A stretch of 64,000 nucleotides of DNA from Parapedobacter flavus (GTDB taxonomy: Bacteria; Bacteroidota; Bacteroidia; Sphingobacteriales; Sphingobacteriaceae): contig NZ_JAYKZZ010000001.1 in NCBI RefSeq assembly GCF_035818675.1, forward strand, positions 124,001 through 188,000, in the 5' to 3' direction. The translations under genes were made by a program, and so were the position numbers. Within the stretch, counting starts at the first letter, position 1; every line of letters begins with the position of its first letter. Shown here in pieces: positions 34,462 to 44,013 of this stretch. The notes under the pieces are model-generated. The model saw only the letters and a list, made by a program, of their open reading frames with translations. It did no database searches and was not told the origin of the DNA.

Positions 34462-35634
34462 ATGGACTTTAACAGGGAAAAAATATCGATAACCATGGGG
34501 CGGATCATCGGCCGGTCAATTAGCGGAACGATAACGCCGGATGAGCAAGCAAAGTTTGACGATTGGTTGCAAATCGAAAAGAACCAACAAATCTATGCCG
34601 CTATCCGCAACGGGCAGCCCTTGAGCGAAACGTTATTAGCCTTCGATGGAATTGACGTCAATGAAGGCTATCGCGAATTCCAAGCATCCATTGGTGATAA
34701 AAAGAAAGGCTTTTGGTTTAGGTCCTGGATGGCGGTAGCGGCAGCTGTCACTGTATTTCTAACAGTCTGGGCCACGATTTATCTGGTCAAACAGGCAGAC
34801 AACCAACCTGTGGAATTGGCTGCCGGAAAAACGCACGATATCCTGCCAGGGGGAAATCGGGCCACACTCACCCTGGCAGATGGCCGTACGATAACCTTAG
34901 ACGAAGCCCGGAGCGGTATCATTATCGGGAGCGGAGGAATAACTTACAATGATGGAGATCCGCTTGCGGTGGCTGAGGGCAATACGAAGAGACAGGTTGG
35001 TACGGCTTTATTGGAATTAAGCACTCCCAAGGGGGGAACCTACCAAATCACACTGCCGGATGGCTCTCAGGTGTGGCTCAACGCGGCATCTACCTTAAAA
35101 TATCCGGGCCACTTCGGTAGCGATGAGCGTACGGTTGAGCTCGAAGGGGAAGCCTATTTTCGGGTTAAAAGTGATCGGAATAGGCTTTTTAAGGTGAAGA
35201 GCAATGAGCAGTATGTCAGTGTTTTAGGTACAGAGTTCAATGTTTTGGCTTATCATGATGAATTGGAAACTCAAACCACGTTGGTGGAAGGGTCTATCGA
35301 GATTTTTAACCGACGTTCCGAAAAAGTCAATAAGCTATTCCCAGGGGAGCAGGGGGTCATTCGCGGCTCCGCTATCGCGGTACAGCCCGTAGCGGTAGAT
35401 AAATACATTGCTTGGAAGGATGGACGTTTCTACTTCAAGAAAACGCCTTTCGAAGAACTGATGCGTCAAATTGCACGGTGGTATGATGTCGAAATTGTAT
35501 ATAACAAAGATATTCCCCAAGAAACGTTCTCTGGCGAGATGAGCCGAAACCTCACCCTAAAGTCGGCGCTGGAGCTTTTAAATGTGTCGGCCGTTAAAGT
35601 GAAGATTGTGGGTAGACGCCTAATAGTGAATTAA
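34462..35634 (+). CDS. FecR-family anti-sigma factor
   Basis: 390 residues. Cytoplasmic N-terminal part (1-88), transmembrane helix at about 89-109 (WMAVAAAVTVFLTVWATIYL), FecR domain (GGTYQITLPDGSQVWLNAAS, ELEGEAYFRV) and DUF4974 C-terminal domain (about 318-390, FKKTPFEELMRQIARWYDVE). It shares clear similarity with the copy at 5896. It lies 75 nt after the sigma gene and 176 nt before the STN-type susC. It is intact even though the susC and susD that it would answer to are frameshifted. Confidence 0.95.
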   Translation: MDFNREKISITMGRIIGRSISGTITPDEQAKFDDWLQIEKNQQIYAAIRNGQPLSETLLAFDGIDVNEGYREFQASIGDKKKGFWFRSWMAVAAAVTVFLTVWATIYLVKQADNQPVELAAGKTHDILPGGNRATLTLADGRTITLDEARSGIIIGSGGITYNDGDPLAVAEGNTKRQVGTALLELSTPKGGTYQITLPDGSQVWLNAASTLKYPGHFGSDERTVELEGEAYFRVKSDRNRLFKVKSNEQYVSVLGTEFNVLAYHDELETQTTLVEGSIEIFNRRSEKVNKLFPGEQGVIRGSAIAVQPVAVDKYIAWKDGRFYFKKTPFEELMRQIARWYDVEIVYNKDIPQETFSGEMSRNLTLKSALELLNVSAVKVKIVGRRLIVN

Positions 35635-35708
35635 CCCTTATAAGTTACATCAACTCATTATAATAATGCATATGGAAAAATAGAGACAAAGATCCCTTCT
35701 AAAAAACA

Positions 35709-35737
35709 AAGGGAAGTGCGGCTAACACTCCCCCGTT
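35709..35737 (+). promoter_or_regulatory. Conserved imperfect hairpin in fecR-susC gap (copy 2)
   Basis: Arms GGGAAGTG (35711-35718) and CACTCCCC (35726-35733) with the same single A-C mismatch and a related 7-nt loop as the element at 5797-5823. It is about 75 nt after fecR and 75 nt before the susC ATG. Sequence downstream to the start codon is also conserved (ACAAACGTAATGAT at the ATG in both). Confidence 0.6.
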
Positions 35738-35810
35738 TGTTTGGATTATACCCGTAGGTAAATAAGGCTAATAAACTAAATTATTTATTCATCCAAAACG
35801 TACAAACGTA

Positions 35811-37436
35811 ATGATTAATTATGGATTTTCCGAACGGAGCATCATATTGCTCGTCGGAAGAAAAGACCAAGTATGGCGAATTATGAAACTAACAACGTTT
35901 CTGATCTTTTGGTGTTGTCTACATCTCAGTGCCGCCTCGCTTTCACAAACCGTTACATTGAAGGCTGACAAACAGCCGTTGCCACAGGTACTCGCCGCGA
36001 TTAAGCAACAGACCGGATACCTGATCATGTACAATGACCGTTTTGTAAGGCAGGACATGGTGGTCTCCGTCGATGCGAAGGACAAACCGCTTGAAGACGT
36101 GCTAAATCATGTACTCAACCCCCTAAAACTGACCTATCACATTGAAGGTAATACAATTGCTGTAAAAAAGATGAAGGTTAGTCCGCCTACAAGGAGGACC
36201 ATATTGCCGACCGTCGTAGAGGCGCCGACAACCCAGCAACGCGTAGTAAGTGGAAGGGTTATAGATGAAGCGGGGAATGCGCTTGAAGGAGTGACGGTAA
36301 GTTTGAAAGGGACATCTTCGGTGGTCACAACTGATGGCAATGGAACATATCAGATTTCTATTTCCGAGGAGCCGAATACGTTGGTGTTTTCCATTGTCGG
36401 GTTCGAATCATCCGAGTTTGCAATTGGAGACCAGCGCATAGTCAATGTGGCTATGAAGGCGTCTATAAGCGATTTGGACGAGGTAGTCGTGGTAGGGTAT
36501 GGTACACAAAAGAAAGTCAATTTAACGGGTGCTGTTACCCAATTGGATGGTGAGGAACTCAAGGATAGACCCGTCTCGAATATAACCCAAGCATTGCAAG
36601 GAACCATCCCCAACTTGAATATTGTAATCGGTTCTGGTCAGCCGGGTACCAGCGGCACCCTGAATATCCGCGGGAATACATCGATAACAAGTTCGGGCGA
36701 ACCACTGGTTTTGATTGATGGCGTACCCGGCGAAATAGACCGGGTGAATGTCCGTGATGTCGAGTCGATAACGGTGTTGAAAGATGCATCTGCGTCTGCC
36801 ATTTATGGTGCCCGCGCGGCTTTTGGTGTCATCTTAATCACCACCAAAAGAGCGAAAGCTGGAGACATGATGCTTTCCTACAATAACAACTTCGGATGGA
36901 CGACCCATGGTACCAATACCGACTTTTTAACGAGTGCATATGATCATATACGCCTTAATGAAGAATCCTATTATAACGCCCTGGGGAGGTACTGGACAGG
37001 GTATACGGAAGAAGATTATGAAGAGATATATGCCCGTAGGAATGACAAAGTAGAACACCCCGACCGGCCTTGGGTAATGATCAAGCCCGATCGCAGTGGT
37101 AGGGATGTCTATAAGTATTACGGCAATTTTGATTGGTTCAATTGGTTTTTTTCCGAATGGCGGCCAAAACAGGAGCACAACCTCAGTATTACCGGCTCAT
37201 CTGAAAAGGTACGGTATTATCTAAGTGGCAGCTTAAAGAATGAAGTTGGGCTGATGAAGCAAAACCCGGATTCTTACAGGCGGTATAATTTCAACGGGAA
37301 GGTAGATGTTGATTTATTTCCTTGGTTTACGGTAAGTAACAACACGCGCTTCTTTAATTCCAATTACCGGTACTACGGCAAAGAAGGTGGTATGTTCCCA
37401 ACGACCTATAATAATCTGAGTACAAACCAGACATGA
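35811..37436 (+). pseudogene. SusC/RagA transporter with STN domain, N-terminal part (frameshifted gene)
   Basis: 541 residues. As in the copy at 5726, the frame opens MINYGFS before an inner Met that begins the signal peptide (MKLTTFLIFWCCLHLSAASL). Then come STN (about 48-115), carboxypeptidase-regulatory-like domain (about 143-215, SGRVIDEAGNALEGVTVSLK), TonB box DEVVVVGYG, plug (LNIRGNTSITSSGEPLVLID, YGARAAFGVILITTKR) and the first barrel strands. It stops at 37434-37436. The rest of the barrel lies in the -1 frame from 37433. The shift must fall between about 37414, where the other frame has a stop, and 37436. Together the pieces equal a normal STN-SusC of about 1,198 residues. Confidence 0.9.
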
Positions 37437-39406
37437 TGACGCCCGCCAATGTCCCCACGAACCCGGATGGCTCGGGGACCTATTTGATGGACAATGGCAC
37501 CTATGCTATCGGGTACGGTGCACATTTAGCACAAATGAATAAAAATCTAGTGGGTAACGACGGCCTCAATGACTTTACTTCCACGTTTGAAGGCGTGATT
37601 AAGTTGTCCGAAGACATTTCCATTACCGGGAATTACACCTACAACTTGGAAAACATGCAAGATATGTACCGTGGTGTGCGGTTGCAATATTCGTTGTACC
37701 CCGGTATCATCGAGCAGGTACCCCGTGCGGAATGGGATAGGGATATTTTGATGGAAACCGTACACAACAATAAGTACAATATTGTGAACGTATTCGGCAC
37801 ATTTGATAAGACATTTGGCGATCATCAGGTTAAATTTACGACGGGGTACAATAGAGAGGAGCGTACATTTAAACGGGTGTATGCAGAGGGTCAGGAACTC
37901 CTTTCCGAAACGTTGAATGACTTAAACCTGGTAACGGGAGAAAAGCAGGTGAGTGGGGGATCGAGTGAGTGGGCGCTGAGCGGTTTCTTTTATCGGGGTA
38001 ATTATGATTACCAAGGTAAATACTTGTTTGAAGCCAGTGGCCGCTATGATGGCACATCGCGTTTTAAAAAAGGTGATCGGTTTGGATTTTTCCCATCTTT
38101 CTCCGTCGGATGGCGCATAAGCGAAGAGCACTTTTTCCAGCCCTTGCGTAAGGCGATAGACGACATGAAATTCAGGTTTTCGTACGGAACGTTAGGCAAT
38201 CAGCTCGTGGGTACCTATGCGTATATCCCTAGTATGGGGGCGGCCAATATGAATTACGTGATCAACGGCCAACGGCTACGGTCCGTGACCTCGCCCGATC
38301 CAATTTCTACCCGGCTAACATGGGAACAGACCGCTTCGCAGAATTTCGGTGTGGACATGGATTTTTTAGGGAATCGATTGGGCGTTGTCTTTGATATGTA
38401 CGTCAGAGATACCGAAGGGATGCTGGTCAAGGGGATGACGCTCCCTGCAGTGTTCGGCGCTGCCGAACCACAGGAAAATGCAGCTGATTTGCGTACGAAA
38501 GGATTCGAAATCAGTTTGAATTGGCGCGACAAATTTGACTTTTTCGATAAACCATTCCGATATAATGTTGGCGTCGTGCTATCTGATTACACTGCTAAAA
38601 TCACCAAGTTCGATAATCCTTCCAGGGTACTGACAGATTATTATGTAGGCCAGGAGCTGGGTGAAATCTGGGGGTTCGTTTATGACGGTTTTTTCAAAAC
38701 CACGGAGGAGGCGCAGGCATATCCCGTAAATCAAGACTTAATCAACGTACGTAGGGTACAAGCGCCTACAGCCGAATTACGGATTATGTTGCAGGCGGGA
38801 GACATCAAAATCGTTGATTTGGACGGTGATGACCGGATCACGTTTGGCGCCGGAACCGTTGATGATCCGGGCGATCGGAGGAAAATTGGAAATAGCCAAC
38901 CGCGCTATTCGTTTGCCGTGCCTTTTGGAGGTGCGTGGAACGGTTTTGATCTCAACTTGCTATTTCAAGGAATAGGTCGACAGCATTATTACCCAGATCT
39001 CGAAAATCAACGTTTTTGGAATGCGTATGCTCGGCCGTATGGTACGTTTTTACCAACAGATTTCGAGGAAAAGGTTTGGCGACCGGAAAACCCCAATGCT
39101 TATTTTCCGAGAATGATCGGATATATCGCCCAAAATGCTGAGTTACGTCGGGAGAATAACATGTACCTCCAAGATTTGGCTTACCTCAAGTTGAGAAACG
39201 TGACGGTCGGGTATAGTCTCCCCCAAAGTCTGCTAAGCAAGGTTAAGCTTAAGGATGTCCGGTTATATCTGAGTGGTGAAAACTTGGTGACTTGGAGTAA
39301 GCTTGAAACGGATTATATCGACCCGGAAGAAGTGATGTGGGACAGGACAGGGCGCACGTATCCGATGGGGAGAACGTATTCATTTGGTTTAGATGTCAGA
39401 TTTTAA
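37433..39406 (+). pseudogene. SusC/RagA transporter, C-terminal barrel part (frameshifted gene)
   Basis: 657 residues of SusC barrel, starting MMTPANVPTNPDGSG and ending YSFGLDVRF with the expected terminal Phe. Family segments include FGFFPSFSVGWRISEEHFF, FRFSYGTLGNQ and DLAYLKLRNVTVGYSLPQSL. It has no signal peptide, plug or TonB box and cannot work alone. Its ATG overlaps the upstream stop (ATGA), so coupled translation is possible, but a split TonB transporter of this kind has no known precedent that I am aware of. One inserted base (or a two-base loss) restores the frame. A true mutation and a sequencing error cannot be told apart here. Confidence 0.9.
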
Positions 39407-39424
39407 TCACAAGTAAAACTTAAA

Positions 39425-39754
39425 GTGATGAAAAAATTAGCGTATATATTAAGTATCGGTATTGCTGCATGTTCCGCAGGTTGCAATGATGAATTTTTGG
39501 AGCGTTATCCGCTAGACCAGCTGTCGCCCGAAACATATTTCCAAACCGAGAACGAGTTAAAAACATATACCAATTCGTTTTACGCATTGGTACCAGGCGC
39601 ACCTTCCGATGGCGGAAGCAGCATCTGGGGTACGTATATCGATGATGAGGCAACCTTTTCCGTGTCTGATTTGGTTGCTGGTACACGTACCGTACCTACC
39701 ACGGGGGGCGGATGGTCGTGGGGGATATGCTCAGAAACATCAATTTTTTTCTAG
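39425..39754 (+). pseudogene. SusD lipoprotein, N-terminal part (frameshifted gene)
   Basis: 109 residues: lipoprotein signal (GIAACSAGCNDEFLERYPLD, Cys at about 20), then the SusD N-terminal segment DQLSPETYFQTENELKTYTN. The frame is lost at a run of five G at 39720-39724, where WSWG should continue into the next helix. The correct continuation lies in the -1 frame (DMLRNINFFLENADRF). One extra G would restore a single gene. A second G run (39703-39708) is an alternative site. Confidence 0.88.
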
Positions 39755-41196
39755 AGAACGCGGACAGGTTTCCCGGGGATGCGGCTGTGCGGGATCATTA
39801 TGTTGGACTTGCGCGTTTCTTTCGGGCTTGGTTTTACTTTGAGAAAGTAGCACGGTTTGGCGACGTTCCTTGGTACAGCCAAACGATAAGCGCCGATGAA
39901 AAGGAGTTGCTTTCGAAAGGGAGAGATTCGAGGGTATTGGTGATGGATTCCGTGCTCCGGGATATTGATTATGCCATCTCGAACCTACGAGATCAGCCCA
40001 ACTCGAAGGAAATAACCAAATGGACGGCATTAGCCCTTAAATCCCGAATGTTCCTCTTTGAAGGTACTTTTCGCAAATACCATGGCATCGGTGATTACGA
40101 GCGCATGCTTGACGAAAGTATTGATGCATCGCTCGATTTGATGCAGCATAGCGGGTATTCGATTTACAAAAGTAACCCCGAAACAGCCTATCACGAATTG
40201 TTTATTGCCGCCGACGCCATTTCGCAGGAGTTGATTCTGGCACGGGAGTTTGACCTCGCGATTCCCTTTACCCACAGTGTCAACTTCCGCACTAATTCCT
40301 CATCCTACGGTCGGCCGGGGGTAACCAAGCAGCTAATCAACAGTTACCTGATGAAGGACGGGTCGAGATTCACTGACCAGCCCGGTTACGCGACCATGCA
40401 ATTTTTCGAGGAGTGCCAAAACCGCGATCCCCGATTGGCTCAGACCATCCGTACGCCGGGCTACAAGCAGATCGGCGAAGACCGGACATCCGTCCCGGAT
40501 TTTACCGCTTCTATGACCGGCTACCAGTACATTAAATATATCCTTGCCCCCGTTCATTTTAGCTTGGGCTGTGACAATGATCTCCCAGTGTTCAGGTTTG
40601 CCGAGGTACTGTTGAATTTTGCAGAAGCGAAGGCCGAACGGGGAACGATTACCCAAGGTGATCTCGATATGAGCATTAAGCTGATTCGCGACCGGATAGC
40701 GATGCCGGGTATTGAGTTGGCTTCGAGCAATGCAAATCCCGATGGTTACCTGGAAGCGCAGTATAAAAATGTCTCGGGAGCTAACAAAGGTGTTATATTA
40801 GAAATACGTAGAGAAAGACGCATCGAACTAATACGTGAAAATTTAAGATGGAACGACCTGATTCGCTGGAAAGAAGGACACAACCTGACTCGTCCCTTTT
40901 TGGGGATGTACTTTCCCGGAGCTGGCGAATATGACCTAGACAAAGACGGCTCGGTAGATGTGGTATTATATACGGGTTCGGAACCTGCTAACAAAATACC
41001 TTCGGCTCAATATTATAGAATCGGCGAGATTGATTTAGTAAATGGAAGTGCGGGGGGAAATATTATCGTAAACCGGACTGTCCCGAAAAGCTTTGATGAA
41101 AATAAGGACTATTTTTATCCCATTCCTACGCAGGAGCGAATCCTAAATCCGAACCTTGAACAAAACCCGCATTGGGATGATGGACTAAGTAATTAA
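39712..41196 (+). pseudogene. SusD lipoprotein, C-terminal part (frameshifted gene)
   Basis: 494 residues, effectively SusD from about residue 100 onward: LARFFRAWFYFEKVARFGD in the TPR-like helices, LPVFRFAEVLLNFAEAKAER, and the C-terminal RRERRIELIRENLRWNDLIR followed by FYPIPTQERI. With the first piece it makes a SusD of about 590 residues. No signal peptide is encoded in this piece, so it would not be exported unless joined. The break lies in a G homopolymer, which is prone both to slippage mutation and to assembly error. Confidence 0.9.
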
Positions 41197-41198
41197 TG

Positions 41199-41248
41199 AC
41201 GGTGAAACGTAACGCGGATATCATGTCGCGTTAAATCGCCATCACCGT
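41199..41248 (+). terminator. Nested inverted repeats after susD
   Basis: ACGGTGA (41199-41205) pairs with TCACCGT (41242-41248), and inside it AACGCG (41211-41216) pairs with CGCGTT (41227-41232). It sits just after the susD stop and 40 nt before the next gene. An A/T-rich stretch follows. It may reduce read-through or protect the 3' end of the susCD transcript. Confidence 0.45.
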
Positions 41249-41289
41249 ATGGCAGGACGCAAAAAAATAAACATTTATAATAATATCTG

Positions 41290-42171
41290 ATGGAATCAAT
41301 AATTAACACATCGTCCGCAGTATCGAGGCGGAAGTTTCTGACACAATCGGCCATCGGCGCAGTTGGTCTTACTACTTTTGGCTTATTAGCTTGCGCGGGC
41401 CAATCGAATAAACCGGTTTCAATCCGGGTGATAGCGTACAATATTCTGAAATGTACAGGCTGGCCAGTCGAACATGTAGAGGATGAGTCGCAAATACCTG
41501 CACTGATTGCCCAGGAACTATCGAAATATAAACCGGACATCGTCAATTTCTCGGAATCACCGGAGGAATCGGTGGTCAAACAGATCGCAGATCTGTTGCA
41601 AATGGATTATGTCTATTTTCCTAGCGGTGGGAATTGGCCCGGCGCGGTACTCACGCACCATGAAATTCTCGATTCGGTAAACGTACCGGTTGTTTCTGGC
41701 GCGCGCCCCGAAACGTTATTTACCCGGCATTGGGGACGAGCAACACTTCGGATTGCTGGGAGCCATACATTAACAGTGCACTCGGCTCACCTTTATCCAT
41801 TTGATACGCCGGAAGGTGTAGCAGTCAGACGCCAGGAAATCAGGGAAATAGTAAAATCCATGGAAACTGATAGGATCGCGGATAAGAAAATAATTGTGAT
41901 AGGAGACTTGAATCACACCCCCGATGTGGAAGAATACGCGCAATGGATGGATGCTGGCTTTGTGGATTCATTTATCGCCGCCGGGGAGGGTGATGGGTTT
42001 ACCATAAGGGCAGATACGCCAAATAAGCGCATAGACTATGTATTGAGCCGCGGTCTAGAGGCATCTGCCGGCCGCCCTTTATTTGAAGGCGCATTCCGAA
42101 CGGATCCCTCCGTGCCAGACTCGTTCGCATTGAGTGACCATTTACCCTATTTCGCTCAATTCGATCTATAG
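41290..42171 (+). CDS. Exported endonuclease/exonuclease/phosphatase (EEP) fold protein
   Basis: 293 residues. The N-terminus has a twin-arginine motif (VSRRKFLTQS at 11-20) and a hydrophobic run ending LLAC, so it is probably a Tat-exported lipoprotein. EEP fold motifs follow: Asn51 (IAYNILKC), Glu89 (NFSESPEE), Asp206 and Asn208 (GDLNHTPD) and the C-terminal SDHLPYF Asp-His pair. All metal and catalytic positions appear present. The family covers nucleases, sphingomyelinases and inositol or sugar phosphatases. In this locus a phosphodiesterase or phosphatase releasing a nutrient at the surface is plausible; substrate is unknown. Confidence 0.85.
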   Translation: MESIINTSSAVSRRKFLTQSAIGAVGLTTFGLLACAGQSNKPVSIRVIAYNILKCTGWPVEHVEDESQIPALIAQELSKYKPDIVNFSESPEESVVKQIADLLQMDYVYFPSGGNWPGAVLTHHEILDSVNVPVVSGARPETLFTRHWGRATLRIAGSHTLTVHSAHLYPFDTPEGVAVRRQEIREIVKSMETDRIADKKIIVIGDLNHTPDVEEYAQWMDAGFVDSFIAAGEGDGFTIRADTPNKRIDYVLSRGLEASAGRPLFEGAFRTDPSVPDSFALSDHLPYFAQFDL

Positions 42172-42221
42172 CTTGGCAAAACGGCAATAGGATGGAGGCG
42201 ATGGTTCTCAACGGAAAATGG

Positions 42222-42229
42222 TATGTTTG
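42222..42229 (+). promoter_or_regulatory. Predicted promoter -7 element in shared leader cassette
   Basis: TATGTTTG, 25 nt before the ATG at 42254. About 45 nt around it resemble the cstA leader at 29578-29625, including the same TATGTTTG and the following GACCATAAC-like segment (AACCATAAC here). Confidence 0.45.
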
Positions 42230-42253
42230 AATCTGAAAAAAATAACCATAACG

Positions 42254-43903
42254 ATGAGAGCCATATCCGTTTGCCTTACCCTCTTTGCTTTGTTGACCTC
42301 CTGTGGGGAGGCGTCGTCCGACAGGAATCAAGCCGACCTGATTATCTACGGAGGCACTTCCGCTGCTATCATGGCGGCGGTACAGGCAACCCAATCGGGC
42401 AAATCGGTCATCGTAGTATCGCCGGATAAACACCTGGGCGGCCTGTCATCAGGCGGTCTGGGTTTTACCGATACGGGCAACAAATCAGTAATCGGTGGTT
42501 TGGCCCGCGATTTCTACCACCGGGTATACTTGCATTACGCCGACAGTGCGGCGTGGAAGTGGCAGGAGCATTCAGAATACGGCAACAAAGGGCAGGGTAC
42601 CCCGGCCATGGATGGCAACGCCCGCACGATGTGGATATTCGAGCCGCACGTGGCAGAGCAAGTCTTTGAAGACTATGTAAAGGAATACGGCGTCGACGTG
42701 CGTAGAGATGAATGGCTCGACCGCGAACGCGGCGTAACCATGGAGGGAACCCGTATCACGTCAATAACCACGCTCAGCGGTAATACCTACAAGGGCAAGG
42801 TATTCATCGACGCGACCTACGAGGGCGACCTGATGGCTGCCGCCGGGGTGAGCTACCAGGTGGGCCGGGAGGCCACGAGCGTGTATGACGAGAAGTGGAA
42901 CGGTGTGCAGACCGGCGTGCTGCACCACGGCCACTGGTTTAAAAGCGCTATTAGCCCGTATAAGGTGCCGGGCGACAGCACCAGCGGATTGCTGTACGGT
43001 GTATCTGCCGAACATCCGGGCGAATATGGTGCCGGCGACCACCGCGTGCAAGCTTATTGCTTCCGGATGTGCTTGAGCAACCATCCCGATAACCGCGTGG
43101 CATTTCCCAAGCCTGATAACTATAACGCCGAAAATTACGAATTGCTGGCGCGGGTGTTTGCCTCGGGCTGGCGGGAGACATTCCAAAAGTTCGACCCGCT
43201 ACCCAACCGGAAAACCGACACCAACAACCATGGCCCGTTCAGCACCGACTTTATCGGGATGAACTACGACTACCCCGAAGCGAGCTACGAGCGACGGCGC
43301 GAGATTATCGCTGAACACGAAGATTACCAGAAAGGGCTGATGTATTTCCTGGCGAACGACCCACGGGTGCCGGCCGAGGTGCGTGAGGAGATGGCGCAAT
43401 GGGGGTTGGCAGCCGACGAGTTTACGGATAACGGGAACTGGCCGCACCAGCTGTACATCCGCGAGGCACGGCGGATGGTGGGGCAGTACGTGATGACCGA
43501 GCACGACACGTTCAGCGACCGCGAGATTACGGATCCCGTGGGTATGGGCTCTTACACGCTGGATTCACATAACGTGCAACGATACGTAAAACCCGATGGT
43601 TTTGTGCAGAACGAAGGGGATATCGGCGTGCACCCGGAACAGCCTTACCAGATTTCGTATGGCGCGTTGGTACCCAAGGAGGAGGAGTGTACCAATCTAT
43701 TGGTGCCGGTATGCCTGTCAAGCTCGCACATCGCCTTCGGCAGCATCCGCATGGAGCCGGTATTCATGATACTGGGGCAGAGCGCGGCTTTGGCAGCTTC
43801 GTTGGCCATCGACAATGGAACGGACGTGCAGGAGGTAGCGTATGCTGCACTCGAGAACGAATTACTGACCGTTAAGCAGGTTTTGGCTACACAGCCCAAA
43901 TGA
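42254..43903 (+). CDS. FAD-dependent oxidoreductase lipoprotein
   Basis: 549 residues from ATG 42254, chosen because it begins a clean lipoprotein signal (LTLFALLTSCGEAS, Cys17); an in-frame ATG at 42218 would add 12 residues and spoil it. The Rossmann motif is DLIIYGGTSAAIMAAVQA, with GGTSAA in place of the usual GGGSAG, followed by VVSPDKHLGGLSSGG. The later segment SSSHIAFGSIRMEP and FMILGQSAALAASLA match the FAD_oxidored family often seen in polysaccharide loci of this phylum. It is probably exported with bound cofactor. High GC relative to the susCD genes upstream hints at a different history. Confidence 0.85.
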   Translation: MRAISVCLTLFALLTSCGEASSDRNQADLIIYGGTSAAIMAAVQATQSGKSVIVVSPDKHLGGLSSGGLGFTDTGNKSVIGGLARDFYHRVYLHYADSAAWKWQEHSEYGNKGQGTPAMDGNARTMWIFEPHVAEQVFEDYVKEYGVDVRRDEWLDRERGVTMEGTRITSITTLSGNTYKGKVFIDATYEGDLMAAAGVSYQVGREATSVYDEKWNGVQTGVLHHGHWFKSAISPYKVPGDSTSGLLYGVSAEHPGEYGAGDHRVQAYCFRMCLSNHPDNRVAFPKPDNYNAENYELLARVFASGWRETFQKFDPLPNRKTDTNNHGPFSTDFIGMNYDYPEASYERRREIIAEHEDYQKGLMYFLANDPRVPAEVREEMAQWGLAADEFTDNGNWPHQLYIREARRMVGQYVMTEHDTFSDREITDPVGMGSYTLDSHNVQRYVKPDGFVQNEGDIGVHPEQPYQISYGALVPKEEECTNLLVPVCLSSSHIAFGSIRMEPVFMILGQSAALAASLAIDNGTDVQEVAYAALENELLTVKQVLATQPK

Positions 43904-43957
43904 CCTGGTTTCCGCATTGCCGGTATCATTGCGACGGCTGATTGGGATGCAAATAAA

Positions 43958-43988
43958 TTGCAGAGTCCTACGGGTTTTGGTAGCTTTG
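43958..43988 (+). promoter_or_regulatory. Predicted pruA promoter
   Basis: TTG at 43958-43960, 20 nt spacer, then TAGCTTTG (43981-43988), an exact TAnnTTTG. The start codon of pruA follows 25 nt downstream. Confidence 0.5.
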
Positions 43989-44013
43989 TGGCATCACACA
44001 AAATGAATGAACT

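Noticed and set aside
37414..37436. Programmed ribosomal frameshift in susC
   Set aside because: No slippery heptamer or downstream stem is seen, and the neighbouring susD is also frameshifted, so mutation or error is more likely.
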